The notes: generated by a model not told the origin, from the letters alone. DNA of 64,000 nt from SB25 sp050180705 (GCA_050180705.1 JBFXDX010000005.1:124001-188000), one strand, 5' to 3'; positions 34,307-45,208 are shown, counted from the stretch's first letter. Program-made: numbers and translations.

Positions 34307-35458
34307 ATGGATATTTACGGAGTTTGTCAATGTTTTGAGAAAAGATATGGGAAAAGTTATCGCATTTTCTCAGCACCAGGTCGAATTAATTTGATAGGAG
34401 AGCATACGGATTACAATGATGGATATGTGTTTCCCGGAGCCATAGATATGGCTGTTAATCTTGCAATTAATCCTACACAGACTTCGATAGTTAGATTATA
34501 TGCCATTGATTTAAACGAGGAAGTTGAGTTTGATTTAGTTGATAAAGAAATTTCTTTGCCAAGTTGGGCATACTATCCTTTTGGCGTTGTGCAAGAGTTG
34601 CAGAAGATGTGTGGAGAAGTAACAGGTTTTGATGCTGTTTTTGGTGGTAATATTCCTCTTGGAGCCGGGTTGTCATCGTCGGCAGCGCTTGAGAGTGCCT
34701 TTGCCTTTGCGCTTAACGAAACTAATCAGTTAGGATTATCAAAGGAAAAACTTGCTAGGATTGGACAGCTTTCTGAGCATAACTATGTGGGAGTTAAATG
34801 TGGAATAATGGATCAGTTTGCTTCATTATTTGGTAAGGAGAATCAGTTTATTCGACTTGATTGTCGAGATTTATCATATGAAATGGTTCAGTTTATTCCA
34901 AATGGATATACCCTATTACTTGCAGATACAGGAGTTAAGCACAGTTTAGCATCCTCGGAGTATAATACAAGAAGGATACAGTGTGAAGAGGGTGTTAAAA
35001 TTATATCGAGGCAGTTTTCAAGTATTGTAAACTTACGGGATGTGAATTTAGACATGATGAAGGATGTTAGAAGTTTACTGAATCCTATAGTGTACAATCG
35101 TTGCGAGTATGTGGTGGAAGAGAACATGAGAGTAATGGAGACTACAGAAGCCCTTAAGGCAAATGACATGACTCGTTTGGGACAGTTGATTTATTCTTCG
35201 CATGCCGGATTGAGTAGAAAGTATGAAGTTAGCTGTATTGAGCTCGATACTCTGGTTGAAGTTGCTAAAGAATCACCATATGTAGCAGGGGCGAGAATGA
35301 TGGGAGGTGGTTTTGGTGGTTGTACTTTGAATCTTATTGAGGAAAATTCTATCGAAGAATTTAAAGAAAGAGCAAATTTGAGTTTTAATAAAACCTTTGG
35401 ACGGAAACCAACCTACATTAAAGTATCAATTTCGGCGGGTGCGAGAGAAATTAAATAA
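34307..35458 (+). CDS. galK: galactokinase
   Basis: Phosphorylates galactose to galactose 1-phosphate (Leloir pathway), cytoplasmic GHMP kinase. 383 residues, usual length: the substrate motif GRINLIGEHTDYNDGYVFPG, the ATP motif GAGLSSSAALES and GARMMGGGFGGCTLNL are all present. Divergent from mqnC; no galT, galM or galE is adjacent. The downstream 146 bases hold the pdxA promoter. Regulation is not visible. Confidence 0.95.
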   Translation: MDIYGVCQCFEKRYGKSYRIFSAPGRINLIGEHTDYNDGYVFPGAIDMAVNLAINPTQTSIVRLYAIDLNEEVEFDLVDKEISLPSWAYYPFGVVQELQKMCGEVTGFDAVFGGNIPLGAGLSSSAALESAFAFALNETNQLGLSKEKLARIGQLSEHNYVGVKCGIMDQFASLFGKENQFIRLDCRDLSYEMVQFIPNGYTLLLADTGVKHSLASSEYNTRRIQCEEGVKIISRQFSSIVNLRDVNLDMMKDVRSLLNPIVYNRCEYVVEENMRVMETTEALKANDMTRLGQLIYSSHAGLSRKYEVSCIELDTLVEVAKESPYVAGARMMGGGFGGCTLNLIEENSIEEFKERANLSFNKTFGRKPTYIKVSISAGAREIK

Positions 35459-35563
35459 CTTTTGTAGAGCATTCTGCGTGTGTTATTTAGATAAATTCAT
35501 TATCGCTTAATAGTTTCACAAATAAAAAAATGCTTGGGTACAGGTTAGTTGCCCTCTTTTTTT

Positions 35564-35571
35564 TACTTTTG
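35564..35571 (+). promoter_or_regulatory. -7 box of pdxA
   Basis: TACTTTTG matches TAnnTTTG, 33 bases before ATG 35605. A 7-bp inverted repeat (AACTAAT, CTGA, ATTAGTT; 35584-35601) lies right upstream of the start codon. Confidence 0.5.
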
Positions 35572-35604
35572 TACATTTAACCCAACTAATCTGAATTAGT
35601 TATT

Positions 35605-36657
35605 ATGAGCGATGAAAGAATTAGGGTTGGTATAACCCAAGGCGATATAAATGGTATAGGCTACGAGGTCATCATTAAAACTCTTATGGATACTAGAATT
35701 GAAGAGTTTTGCATTCCTATTGTATACGGATCTCCTAAAGTTGCAGCCTATCATCGTAAGGCTCTGAATGTCGAAAATTTTAGCTTTAATCAAATAAAGG
35801 ATGCAGAGGAGGCTGGTGCAAAGAAAGCCAACATTATTAATTGTATGGACGATAATGTTCGCGTTGAACTAGGCAAATCGACTGAGTATGGAGGACAAGG
35901 CTCTTTGTTAGCATTGCAAGCCGCAATTGCTGATATTAAGGCTGGAAAGATTGATGTTTTAGTAACTGCTCCAATCAATAAATACAATATTCAAAGTGCC
36001 GACTTTAAGTTTCCTGGTCATACGGAGTATTTAGCCAATGCTTTTAATTCAGAAGAAGTGCTTATGCTCCTAGTTAGCGAAACCATGAAAGTTGGTGTTG
36101 TTACAGGTCATGTTCCTCTTTCGCAGGTGCCGTCATTAATAACAAAAGAGGCTATCCTTACAAAGTTGAGACTTTTAAATAAATCCATGATTGAGGATTT
36201 TGGAGTTAGACGTCCTAGAATCGCTGTAATGGGATTAAATCCACATGCTGGAGACCATGGTGTAATTGGTTTGGAAGAGCGTGATATTATTATTCCTGCT
36301 ATAAATCAAGCTAACGAGGAAGGAATTGTTGCTGTTGGTCCATATCCATCCGACGGATTCTTTGGTTCCGATAATTTTACCAAGTTTGATGCAATACTTG
36401 CCATGTACCACGATCAGGGTTTGGCTCCGTTTAAGGTTATAAACTTCGATACAGGAGTAAACTTTACAGCAGGTCTACCAATTATTAGAACATCTCCCGA
36501 TCACGGAACAGCATATGATTTGGCCGGAAAGAATGTGGCAAATCCTAACTCTTTCCGTCAATCTATTTATCTTGCGGTCGATTTGTTTAAAAATAGGATT
36601 CAGCATAAGGATTTAACATCTAATCCATTAAAATCAGTTGATCCTGAGAAAATTTAA
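35605..36657 (+). CDS. pdxA: 4-hydroxythreonine-4-phosphate dehydrogenase
   Basis: NAD-dependent oxidation of 4-phosphohydroxy-L-threonine, in pyridoxal 5'-phosphate synthesis (DXP-dependent route). 350 residues with GITQGDINGIGYEVI, FPGHTEYLANAFN, GHVPLSQVPSLITKEAI, GLNPHAGDHGVIG and MYHDQGLAPFK, including the metal-binding His residues of the family. dxr at 3.1 kb belongs to a pathway sharing DXP. It begins 33 bases after its -7 box and ends 36 bases before ruvA, so the two may be co-transcribed. Confidence 0.95.
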   Translation: MSDERIRVGITQGDINGIGYEVIIKTLMDTRIEEFCIPIVYGSPKVAAYHRKALNVENFSFNQIKDAEEAGAKKANIINCMDDNVRVELGKSTEYGGQGSLLALQAAIADIKAGKIDVLVTAPINKYNIQSADFKFPGHTEYLANAFNSEEVLMLLVSETMKVGVVTGHVPLSQVPSLITKEAILTKLRLLNKSMIEDFGVRRPRIAVMGLNPHAGDHGVIGLEERDIIIPAINQANEEGIVAVGPYPSDGFFGSDNFTKFDAILAMYHDQGLAPFKVINFDTGVNFTAGLPIIRTSPDHGTAYDLAGKNVANPNSFRQSIYLAVDLFKNRIQHKDLTSNPLKSVDPEKI

Positions 36658-36693
36658 TGCAAGGATTTACTTAGATTAAATTCCTGTTATATT

Positions 36694-37275
36694 ATGTATG
36701 AGTATATAGTTGGAAAGTTAGAGGAAGTGACCCCTACTCATGCCATATTGGAAAATAATGGCATTGGATATTTTATTAATATATCGCTTCAAACTTTCTC
36801 GGCAATCGACGGAAAAAATGATATAAAATTATACTTGCATCATGTTGTCCGTGAGGATGCACAGTTATTCTATGGATTTTCGACAACCCAGGAACGGGAA
36901 CTCTTTAGATTGTTAATTAGTGTATCGGGAGTTGGAGCTAATACGGCAAGGTTAATACTTTCATCGCTTTCGGTGCCCGAGATTCAAGCAGCTATATCCA
37001 CCGAGAATATAAACATAATTAAGCAGGTGAAGGGTATTGGACTTAAAACAGCTCAACGCATTGTAGTTGATTTGAAGGATAAAATGATTGGAGTTGATGC
37101 ATCTTCACAAATAATTAGCTCGGTAAACAATACAATAAAGCAAGAAGCGTTATCTGCTTTGGTGATGTTAGGTTTTGCAAAAGCCGCAGCAGAAAAAGCA
37201 CTCGATCAGATAATTAAATCGGAAGGGAATTTGCCTGTTGAAGGGCTTATTAAATCAGCATTAAAAAGATTATAG
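36694..37275 (+). CDS. ruvA: Holliday junction branch migration protein RuvA
   Basis: Binds four-way DNA junctions and loads the RuvB motor. 193 residues: an N-terminal OB fold (MYEYIVGKLEEVTPTHAILE), two helix-hairpin-helix motifs (LLISVSGVGANTARLIL, IKQVKGIGLKTAQRIVVDL) and a C-terminal domain III that contacts RuvB. It lies 20 bases before sprA, a pairing conserved in many Bacteroidetes; no ruvB or ruvC is near. Confidence 0.95.
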   Translation: MYEYIVGKLEEVTPTHAILENNGIGYFINISLQTFSAIDGKNDIKLYLHHVVREDAQLFYGFSTTQERELFRLLISVSGVGANTARLILSSLSVPEIQAAISTENINIIKQVKGIGLKTAQRIVVDLKDKMIGVDASSQIISSVNNTIKQEALSALVMLGFAKAAAEKALDQIIKSEGNLPVEGLIKSALKRL

Positions 37276-37295
37276 TTTTTTAGACAGATTTTACA

Positions 37296-40200
37296 TTGAG
37301 ATTAGTTAAATTTTATATACATCGGTTTATACAATTAGGATTCTTATCCTTTCTGTTTTTGTTTTTTGCCTGTCCAGTATTAAGTGCCAAAAATTATACT
37401 TTTCAGCAGCAGGATACAACTAAATTACCACTTCCAATACCGGCTGGAGAGTATGGCAAAGAGCCTGTTCAATCTCCTTTATTTCTTAGTCAACCCTCAA
37501 ATATTAATGAGGTTGTTGAGTACGACTCCAAAACAAAGCAATATATTGTTTACGAAAAAGTTGGACAGTACAATGTAGCACAGCCTCGCGTGATGAGTGC
37601 CGAGGAGTATCGTAACTATCGAGTTGAAAAATCGATGCGCGATTACTGGAAGCAAAAGCAAACTGGAGAGACTACAGGAAAAGGAGATGGTATTTTACCT
37701 CGAATGCAGGTTGGAGGAGAGTCGTTCGATAGAATATTTGGAAGTAACACCATAGAAATAATTCCTCAAGGAAGTGCCGAGTTACTTTTTGGCATAACCA
37801 GTTCTAAAACCGAAAACCCTGCATTACCAGTTGAGCAACGGCGTAATACTACATTCGATTTTCAGTCGAAAATCCAAATGAACGTGACAGGAAAGATTGG
37901 GGAAAAACTCAAAATGGAGGTTAACTATAATACCGAGGCAACTTTCGATTTTGAGAATAATGTTAAGGTTGAGTATAATGGTAACGAGGATGAAATAATT
38001 CAGCATATTGAGGCTGGTAATGTTTCTTTACCACTTCCAGGAACGTTGATAACTGGAAGCCAAAGTTTGTTTGGTTTTAAGACTCAACTCAAATTTGGAA
38101 AGTTGAATGTTACCAGTGTAGTGTCCAAGCAGAATGGTCAGACTCAGGTGATACAGGTGAAGGGTGGTGCTCAGGTCCGCGATTTTGAAATTAAGGCCGA
38201 TGAATACGATGCGAATAGGCATTTTTTTCTATCTCACTATTTCAGAGAAAATTATAATAAAGCGTTAAAATATTTGCCTGTAATTAATTCTAACATAAGT
38301 ATTACAAAAATAGAGGTATGGGTTACAAATAGTCAGGCAAATTTTGAGAATGCTCGTAATATTATTGGCTTTGCCGATCTTGGTGAAACTGATAACTATA
38401 TTTTTGCCAAAAATGTGGTTCATGCAACAGGGAGCGGTCCGGTTGCCAATGGGAGGAACGACTTGTATAGTCAAATGACCACAACTTATGCAGGAATTCG
38501 CGATGTTTCTGCAATAAACTCTACATTATCGCCACTTCAGAGTCAAAACTTTAGTGGAGGAAGAGACTATGAGAAGGTTGAGTATGCGCGGAAACTTTCA
38601 ACCAATGAGTATACTCTTAACGCAACACTGGGATACATTTCGTTGAGTTCGTCTCTTAATACCGATGAAGTTCTTGCGGTTGCTTTTGAATATACGATGA
38701 ATGGGCAAACGTACAAGGTTGGTGAATTTTCTACCGATGGTATTTCTGCTCCTCAAACTTTGATTTTAAAATTGCTGAAAGGAACAAATCTTTCCCCAAG
38801 TTTACCTACGTGGGATTTAATGATGAAGAATATTTATACCATGAACGCTTACCAAGTTAGTAAGGATGATTTCATTATGGATATTCTATATCAGAATGAT
38901 GCAACAGGAACACCTGTTAATTACTTAGATGAGGGAAATATTGCTAATAAACCACTTATTCAGGCATTAAATCTGGATAATATAAACTCGCAAGGAGATG
39001 CTTCTTCGGATGGTGTATTCGATTTTATTGATGGAGTTACAATTAATGCATCTAGCGGTAAAATCATTTTTCCAGTTCTTGAGCCTTTCGGTAGTGATCT
39101 GGCATCTCGTATTGGAAGTTCTGCAATTGCAGATAAGTATGTTTATCAGGAGTTGTATGATTCAACCTTAACCAAAGCGCGCCAAATTGCCGATAAAAAT
39201 AAGTTTATATTAAAAGGATCGTACCAATCCTCAGGTGGGTCGGAGATTTATTTGAATGCCATGAATATTCCTAAAGGATCGGTTGTTGTAACTGCCGGTG
39301 GTGTTCAGTTGATAGAGGATACTCAGTATATTGTTGATTACAACTTAGGTACAGTTCGAATTATTGATTCAGGCTTACTGGAATCAGGAACCACAATAAC
39401 AGTGTCAGTAGAGAGTAATGCGTTGTATAGCTTACAGACTAAATCATTAGTGGGATCTCATTTTGACTATAAATTCTCCGATAATTTTAATGTTGGTGCA
39501 ACCATCTTAAATCTAACAGAAAGACCCCTTACCGAAAAGGTTAGTTTTGGAAACGAAGCGATATCCAATACAATATGGGGGTTAAATACATCATATCAAA
39601 CCGAGTCAAAATTTTTGACCAAAATGGTTGATTGGTTGCCGTTCATAGAAACGAAGGAGAAGTCTACTGTAACGGTTGATGCAGAGTTTGCCCATTTTAT
39701 TCCAGGAAGTGCAAAAGCAACTGGTAGTACAGTTTATTTAGACGACTTTGAGGGAAGTAGCACATCCATTGATATTCACTCGTGGGTTGATTGGAAGTTA
39801 TCCAGTACACCTCAACTACAGACGGGTTTATTTCCAGAAGGTTCGTACAATGATGATTTGGAGTATGGATACAATAGGGCTCGATTGGCTTGGTATTACA
39901 TAGATCCATTATTTCTTAGAAATACATCGCTGACACCTGGATATATTCGGAATAGTGATAAGTATCAGGGTAGTCACTGGGTTAGGGAGATTTACGAGAA
40001 GGAAATATTCCCGAATAGAAATACACCACAAGGTCAGGCTACAAATATTTCTGTGTTGAATATGGCCTTTTATCCGAACGAACGCGGACCATACAATTAC
40101 GATTATCAGAATGTTGATGCTAACGGTAATTTAACAAATCCCGAAAGTCGTTGGGGTGGGATTATGCGAAGTCTTAGTACCACTGATTTTGAAACATCAA

Positions 40201-43200
40201 ACATAGAGTATGTTGAATTTTGGTTGATGGATCCATTTGTTTATGATTCTACGGCAAAAGGTGGTGATTTCTACATCGATCTTGGTAGTATTTCTGAGGA
40301 TATTTTAAAGGATGGTCGTAAATCGTTTGAGAGCGGATTGCCTTCATCTGAAGACATGACAAAAATTGATACTACTGTTTGGGGCCGTGTTCCTACTAAG
40401 CAATATTTACCAGTTGGGTTCGATAACGATGAAGGAATGAGAAAGTATCAGGATATCGGTTTGGATGGATTGGCCGATAAGGATCTTGATGGCGATGGAA
40501 TTCCTGATGAGTTATCTTTCTTTCAAACCTATGTAAACCAGTTGCGAAATAGAGTAACCAACGATGAAGTATTGAGTGAGGTTGAAAATGACCCTTCTGG
40601 AGATAACTTTAAGTACTACTTGGCCAATGAGTTCGACCAGAAGAAGTCGCAAATTTTGGATCGTTATAAATATTTTAATAATACAGAAAATAACTCGCCA
40701 GTTGCTACATCAACAACATCGAGTCAAAGTTACTCTACTCCTGATGTTGAGGAGTTAGGTTCCGACATTACCATGAACGAAAATGAAGCGTACTATCAGT
40801 ATCGAATTTCATTGCGTCCCGAGGATATGGTGGTAGGTTCGAACTATATTACCGATGTTGTTACGGGTGATAAAGATAAAATAGCCAATAAAGCCGTTAA
40901 GTGGTATCAATTTAAGGTTCCTATTTCTGAGTATGAGAAAATTGTTGGGTCGATTGATGACTTTAAGTCTATTCGATTCATGAGAATGTTTTTGAGAGGT
41001 TTTTCCGATACTCTTATTCTTCGTTTTGCAACCCTCGAATTGGTCCGTGGCGAATGGCGAAAATACAACTATGCTCTTATACAAGGTCAGGAAGGAATGC
41101 CGACTGAGGATTTATCTACTGCATCGTTTGCTATATCTACTGTAAACATTGAGGAGAACAATAAGCGTACTCCTGTAAACTATATATTACCTCCAGGAGT
41201 TAGTAGGGTTGTAGATCCAAGTCAGTCGCAGGTAACAGAACTTAATGAGCAATCGATGGAGTTCAAGGTGGAAAATCTTGCCGATGGCGATGCTCGTGCT
41301 GCATTTAAGAATGTTAGCATAGATATAAGGCAGTACCGAAATCTGAAAATGGATGTTCATGCCGAAATGATTGAGGGCTATAACTTGGATGACGGTGAGG
41401 TTACTGCATTTCTTCGCTTAGGTACCGATTATACCAATAACTACTATGAGTATGAGATTCCTTTGAAACTTACACCATATGGTACCTATAATAACAATAA
41501 GGAATCCGATAGAGAGATTGTTTGGCCTGATGAGAACCAATTTAGCATTAGTTTAGATGACCTTGTAGATGCTAAACTTGCCCGAAACAACGCAATGAAC
41601 AGTACTGGCTCAAAGGTTACGCTTAGCACTGTTTACTCTGTTGAGGATGGCGATAATATTATTAAAGTAGTAGGAAATCCTAACCTTAGCAATGTTAAGG
41701 TTATGATGATTGGTGTTAGGAATCCTACTAAGAAAACTGATGAAGATGATGGGTTGGCAAAATCGGTAACCGTATGGTTTAATGAGTTCCGCTTAACTAA
41801 TTTCAACGATCAGGGAGGTTGGGCTGCAAATGCTCGTGTATCAGCAAAGCTAGCCGATTTAGGAACAGTTACTATTGCCGGTAGCACGTATACACCTGGT
41901 TTTGGATCTATTGAGAAAAAGGTAAACGAGCGAAGCAAGGAAAATCTTTACGAGTATGATGCTAGCGCTTCCTTAGAACTTGGAAAATTTTTCCCTGAAA
42001 AGTCGAATGTTAAAATTCCTGTATATGCAGGATATAGCGAATCGGTTTCGAATCCACAGTACAACCCATTAGATCCTGATGTTACTATGCGTGAATCTTT
42101 ACGTGGGTTATCATCATCTGAAAAAGATTCGCTTAAAAGGTTAGTCCAGGATTATTCGCGAAGGAAGAGCATTAACTTTACTAATGTAAAGATTGATAAG
42201 CAGAATGCAAAACCTCACTTTTGGGATATTTCCAACTTTGCACTTAGCTACTCGTATAGTGAAACATATTCGCGAAATGTAAGTACCGATCACAAGATTC
42301 AGCGGTCTGTGAGAGGTGCTATTACCTATAATTATAACAAGCAAACTAAATATATAACACCGTTTAAGAATGTTAGTTGGCTTAACTCTAAATATCTGCG
42401 AATTATAAAGGATTTCAATTTTTCATTGTTTCCGTCCCAGATTTCATTCCGTACCGATTTAGATAGAAGTTATTTTGAACAACAAGCTCGAAACTTAGAT
42501 AATCCAAATGAAATTTTGGTTCCAACTTACTCTAAGGATTTCCAGTGGAATAGAAACTATTCTTTGAATTGGGATTTAACACAATCAATTAAGTTTGACT
42601 TTACCGCTAGTAATACCGCTACAATTGATGAACCAGACGGAATGGTCGATAAAAAGAGAGATAGAGATAGCTACGAGCATTGGCGCGATTCTGTATGGCG
42701 CAATATTCTTAAACTTGGACGAAATACTCTTTACAATCATCAGTTCAATATTACCTACACTCTGCCTTTAAATAAAATTCCACTTTTAGATTGGACTTCT
42801 ACAACTGCAAGGTATACTGGAACCTATAGGTGGGAGGCTGGGTCTGTTCTTTCTGATACATCCACGTTTGATCCTGGAAATGAAATTCAGAACTCCAATG
42901 CAATTCAGTTGAATGGTCAGTTAAATATGACGAACCTCTTCAACAAATCAAGATACTTAAAGCAGATTAATCAGAAATTCGATCAACGAGCGCGAGGTAC
43001 TGCTCCTAAATTGCGTACTGTAAAGTACGAGCAGGATGGAGTGAATCTTAGAGCAAATGTTGCAAAGTCAATAACGCATAAGTTGAAGGCAGATAAAGTT
43101 ACAGTTAAGGTTTATGACGACAAAGGGAAAGAGATAAAGGTCAAGGTTGAAACAAAAACAGATCAACGTCTTACGATTAAAGCAGATAATCAATACCGAA

Positions 43201-44651
43201 ATTGCAAGGTTGTTGTAGAGGGGAAGGTGCCTGAACGGATGAGTCCTTTGAAGTTTATTGCCGAGGGATCTGTTCGACTGTTGATGAGTATAAAGAGTAT
43301 ATCGGTATCGTATACCGAGGCAAATGGAACAACCCTTCCTGGGTTTAAGCCCGGTTCAAAATTCTTAGGAATGGATCGCTATAATGGGTTCGACACTCCC
43401 GGTTGGGAGTTTATTGCAGGTATGCAAGATCCTGATTTTGCGTGGAAGGCCGCTGAAAAGGGGTGGTTAACTCAAGATACAAGTTTTAATACCCCAGCAA
43501 TATTCACACATACAGAGAATCTAAGTTTCCGAAGTACCATTGAACCTGTGCCAGGTTTTAAGATAGATTTAACAGCCAACCGTGTTTTTGCACGAAATCA
43601 TACAGAAACATTCCGAGCCGATGTTAATGGCAACTATTCATCTTATAGTCCTGTTACCAATGGAAGTTTTAGTATCAGCGTAATCACTTTGGGTACAGCC
43701 TTTGAGGGAAAAAATAGAGCAGACCATTCGCGGGCATTTGAACGAATGAAAAATATGAGGTATGAAATTGCGAATCGACTATATCAGCAAAGAATTAGCA
43801 ACGGTGCTCATGATGTTGAAACTGGTGATTCCGATGCATCATTTCCAATTGGATTTGGGCCATTATCTCAGGATGTTCTTCGTACATCGTTCCTTGCAGC
43901 ATATACAAATACTTCTGCCTCAAAAGTTACTCTGAGCGATTTCCCGTTAATTCCTATGCCGAATTGGCAAATTTCATACGATGGTTTAGCAAAACTAAAA
44001 CCATTTAAACGTTACTTTAAGACTCTTACATTGTCGCATGGTTATAGATCATTGTATACTATAGGTGCTTACGCAACAAACCTTTCGTATGAAGAAGGAA
44101 GCGATGGATTTAGTTATACTCGAAATCTTGTTGGGGATTTCTATCCAAAGCGTGAAATTACCAATGCCTCGATTAACGAACAGTTTTCTCCATTGCTTGG
44201 CGTCGATATAGGATGGCAGAACAACCTAACAACCCGTTTGGAAGTGAAAACCACCCGAACCTTGGCCATGAGTTTTTCAAATACACAGTTAACTGAGACA
44301 TTTGGTAGTGAGTATATTATTGGAGCAGGCTATCGTTTCGAAAATCTTCCGTTATTCTTTGAATCGGAGAGTGGCGATAAAAAAGCATTAAAGAGTGATT
44401 TGAAGCTTACCGTTGATTTTTCGATTCGTGATAATACAACTGTAATTCGTCAAATTGTTGAGGAAACTAATGAAACAACGGCTGGACAACGCATCAATAC
44501 AATTAAGACTTCTGCCGATTACCGAATTAGCGATCAGGTAACAATTAGACTGTATTTCGATAGAGTTGTTAATGCTCCTAAGGTTTCGAAAACGTATAAA
44601 ACAGCAAATACAAGTTTTGGATTTAGCGTTCGATTCGAGTTGGTTAAGTAG
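37296..44651 (+). CDS. sprA: SprA (SOV), type IX secretion outer-membrane translocon
   Basis: A 2451-residue outer-membrane protein that forms the very large beta barrel through which T9SS substrates leave the cell; loss abolishes T9SS secretion in other Bacteroidetes. The N-terminal signal peptide (about 1-31, ending VLSA) is followed by PQGSAELLFGI, VGGESFDRIFGS and other family stretches, and the protein is rich in beta strands, Tyr and Asn throughout. The length and the ruvA-sprA-gcvH neighbourhood match known SprA. The only sensible start is TTG 37296, which I accept because it directly precedes the signal peptide and no ATG lies nearby. No other T9SS gene (gldK-N, porV) is in the window. 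Confidence 0.93.
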   Translation: MRLVKFYIHRFIQLGFLSFLFLFFACPVLSAKNYTFQQQDTTKLPLPIPAGEYGKEPVQSPLFLSQPSNINEVVEYDSKTKQYIVYEKVGQYNVAQPRVMSAEEYRNYRVEKSMRDYWKQKQTGETTGKGDGILPRMQVGGESFDRIFGSNTIEIIPQGSAELLFGITSSKTENPALPVEQRRNTTFDFQSKIQMNVTGKIGEKLKMEVNYNTEATFDFENNVKVEYNGNEDEIIQHIEAGNVSLPLPGTLITGSQSLFGFKTQLKFGKLNVTSVVSKQNGQTQVIQVKGGAQVRDFEIKADEYDANRHFFLSHYFRENYNKALKYLPVINSNISITKIEVWVTNSQANFENARNIIGFADLGETDNYIFAKNVVHATGSGPVANGRNDLYSQMTTTYAGIRDVSAINSTLSPLQSQNFSGGRDYEKVEYARKLSTNEYTLNATLGYISLSSSLNTDEVLAVAFEYTMNGQTYKVGEFSTDGISAPQTLILKLLKGTNLSPSLPTWDLMMKNIYTMNAYQVSKDDFIMDILYQNDATGTPVNYLDEGNIANKPLIQALNLDNINSQGDASSDGVFDFIDGVTINASSGKIIFPVLEPFGSDLASRIGSSAIADKYVYQELYDSTLTKARQIADKNKFILKGSYQSSGGSEIYLNAMNIPKGSVVVTAGGVQLIEDTQYIVDYNLGTVRIIDSGLLESGTTITVSVESNALYSLQTKSLVGSHFDYKFSDNFNVGATILNLTERPLTEKVSFGNEAISNTIWGLNTSYQTESKFLTKMVDWLPFIETKEKSTVTVDAEFAHFIPGSAKATGSTVYLDDFEGSSTSIDIHSWVDWKLSSTPQLQTGLFPEGSYNDDLEYGYNRARLAWYYIDPLFLRNTSLTPGYIRNSDKYQGSHWVREIYEKEIFPNRNTPQGQATNISVLNMAFYPNERGPYNYDYQNVDANGNLTNPESRWGGIMRSLSTTDFETSNIEYVEFWLMDPFVYDSTAKGGDFYIDLGSISEDILKDGRKSFESGLPSSEDMTKIDTTVWGRVPTKQYLPVGFDNDEGMRKYQDIGLDGLADKDLDGDGIPDELSFFQTYVNQLRNRVTNDEVLSEVENDPSGDNFKYYLANEFDQKKSQILDRYKYFNNTENNSPVATSTTSSQSYSTPDVEELGSDITMNENEAYYQYRISLRPEDMVVGSNYITDVVTGDKDKIANKAVKWYQFKVPISEYEKIVGSIDDFKSIRFMRMFLRGFSDTLILRFATLELVRGEWRKYNYALIQGQEGMPTEDLSTASFAISTVNIEENNKRTPVNYILPPGVSRVVDPSQSQVTELNEQSMEFKVENLADGDARAAFKNVSIDIRQYRNLKMDVHAEMIEGYNLDDGEVTAFLRLGTDYTNNYYEYEIPLKLTPYGTYNNNKESDREIVWPDENQFSISLDDLVDAKLARNNAMNSTGSKVTLSTVYSVEDGDNIIKVVGNPNLSNVKVMMIGVRNPTKKTDEDDGLAKSVTVWFNEFRLTNFNDQGGWAANARVSAKLADLGTVTIAGSTYTPGFGSIEKKVNERSKENLYEYDASASLELGKFFPEKSNVKIPVYAGYSESVSNPQYNPLDPDVTMRESLRGLSSSEKDSLKRLVQDYSRRKSINFTNVKIDKQNAKPHFWDISNFALSYSYSETYSRNVSTDHKIQRSVRGAITYNYNKQTKYITPFKNVSWLNSKYLRIIKDFNFSLFPSQISFRTDLDRSYFEQQARNLDNPNEILVPTYSKDFQWNRNYSLNWDLTQSIKFDFTASNTATIDEPDGMVDKKRDRDSYEHWRDSVWRNILKLGRNTLYNHQFNITYTLPLNKIPLLDWTSTTARYTGTYRWEAGSVLSDTSTFDPGNEIQNSNAIQLNGQLNMTNLFNKSRYLKQINQKFDQRARGTAPKLRTVKYEQDGVNLRANVAKSITHKLKADKVTVKVYDDKGKEIKVKVETKTDQRLTIKADNQYRNCKVVVEGKVPERMSPLKFIAEGSVRLLMSIKSISVSYTEANGTTLPGFKPGSKFLGMDRYNGFDTPGWEFIAGMQDPDFAWKAAEKGWLTQDTSFNTPAIFTHTENLSFRSTIEPVPGFKIDLTANRVFARNHTETFRADVNGNYSSYSPVTNGSFSISVITLGTAFEGKNRADHSRAFERMKNMRYEIANRLYQQRISNGAHDVETGDSDASFPIGFGPLSQDVLRTSFLAAYTNTSASKVTLSDFPLIPMPNWQISYDGLAKLKPFKRYFKTLTLSHGYRSLYTIGAYATNLSYEEGSDGFSYTRNLVGDFYPKREITNASINEQFSPLLGVDIGWQNNLTTRLEVKTTRTLAMSFSNTQLTETFGSEYIIGAGYRFENLPLFFESESGDKKALKSDLKLTVDFSIRDNTTVIRQIVEETNETTAGQRINTIKTSADYRISDQVTIRLYFDRVVNAPKVSKTYKTANTSFGFSVRFELVK

Positions 44652-44767
44652 TTCAGACTAACATCATAATTGAGGTAATTTGGTTTTATTAGGTTATTGT
44701 TGCTCAAAAACATATTAGGAGTATGTTAAATTAGTTGTGGTGTGATAATTCCGAACCTAAAAATGCG

Positions 44768-44775
44768 TACTTTTG
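44768..44775 (+). promoter_or_regulatory. -7 box of gcvH
   Basis: TACTTTTG matches TAnnTTTG, 46 bases before ATG 44822. Confidence 0.5.
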
Positions 44776-44821
44776 AAAAGTAATACCAAACTAAAATATT
44801 AACTGATAAAAGATTATAACC

Positions 44822-45202
44822 ATGAACGTTCCATCAAATCTAAAGTACACTAAGGATCACGAATGGATTAAAGTAGAAGGTGACACCGCAATTGTAGGAG
44901 TTACTGATTTTGCTCAATCACAACTTGGCGATATCGTGTTTGTTGAGATTGAAACCGTTGGTGAAACCCTTGATAAAGAAGAAGTTTTTGGTACCATCGA
45001 GGCTGTTAAAACTGTATCGGATATGTTTATGCCTGTAAGTGGAGAAGTTCTCGAGGTAAACTCTAAAATTTCTGATCAACCCGATGTTGTTAACAAAGAT
45101 CCTTATGGTGATGGTTGGATGATTAAGATTAAAATTGCCAATCCAGCAGAACTTGACGAGTTGCTTTCACCAGAACAGTACAAAGAAACGATCAACGAGT
45201 AA
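44822..45202 (+). CDS. gcvH: glycine cleavage system H protein
   Basis: Lipoyl carrier that shuttles the aminomethyl group between the P, T and L proteins of glycine cleavage. 126 residues, standard length, with the lipoylated Lys63 in GTIEAVKTVSDMF and the family start MNVPSNLKYTKDHEWIK. gcvP and gcvT are not in the window. It has its own -7 box and a strong terminator just after it, so it is probably a single-gene transcript, as commonly seen downstream of sprA. Confidence 0.97.
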   Translation: MNVPSNLKYTKDHEWIKVEGDTAIVGVTDFAQSQLGDIVFVEIETVGETLDKEEVFGTIEAVKTVSDMFMPVSGEVLEVNSKISDQPDVVNKDPYGDGWMIKIKIANPAELDELLSPEQYKETINE

Positions 45203-45208
45203 TAAAAT

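Noticed and set aside
37296..44651. Several short frames on both strands inside sprA
   Set aside because: Shadows of the long, certain reading frame; none has motifs.
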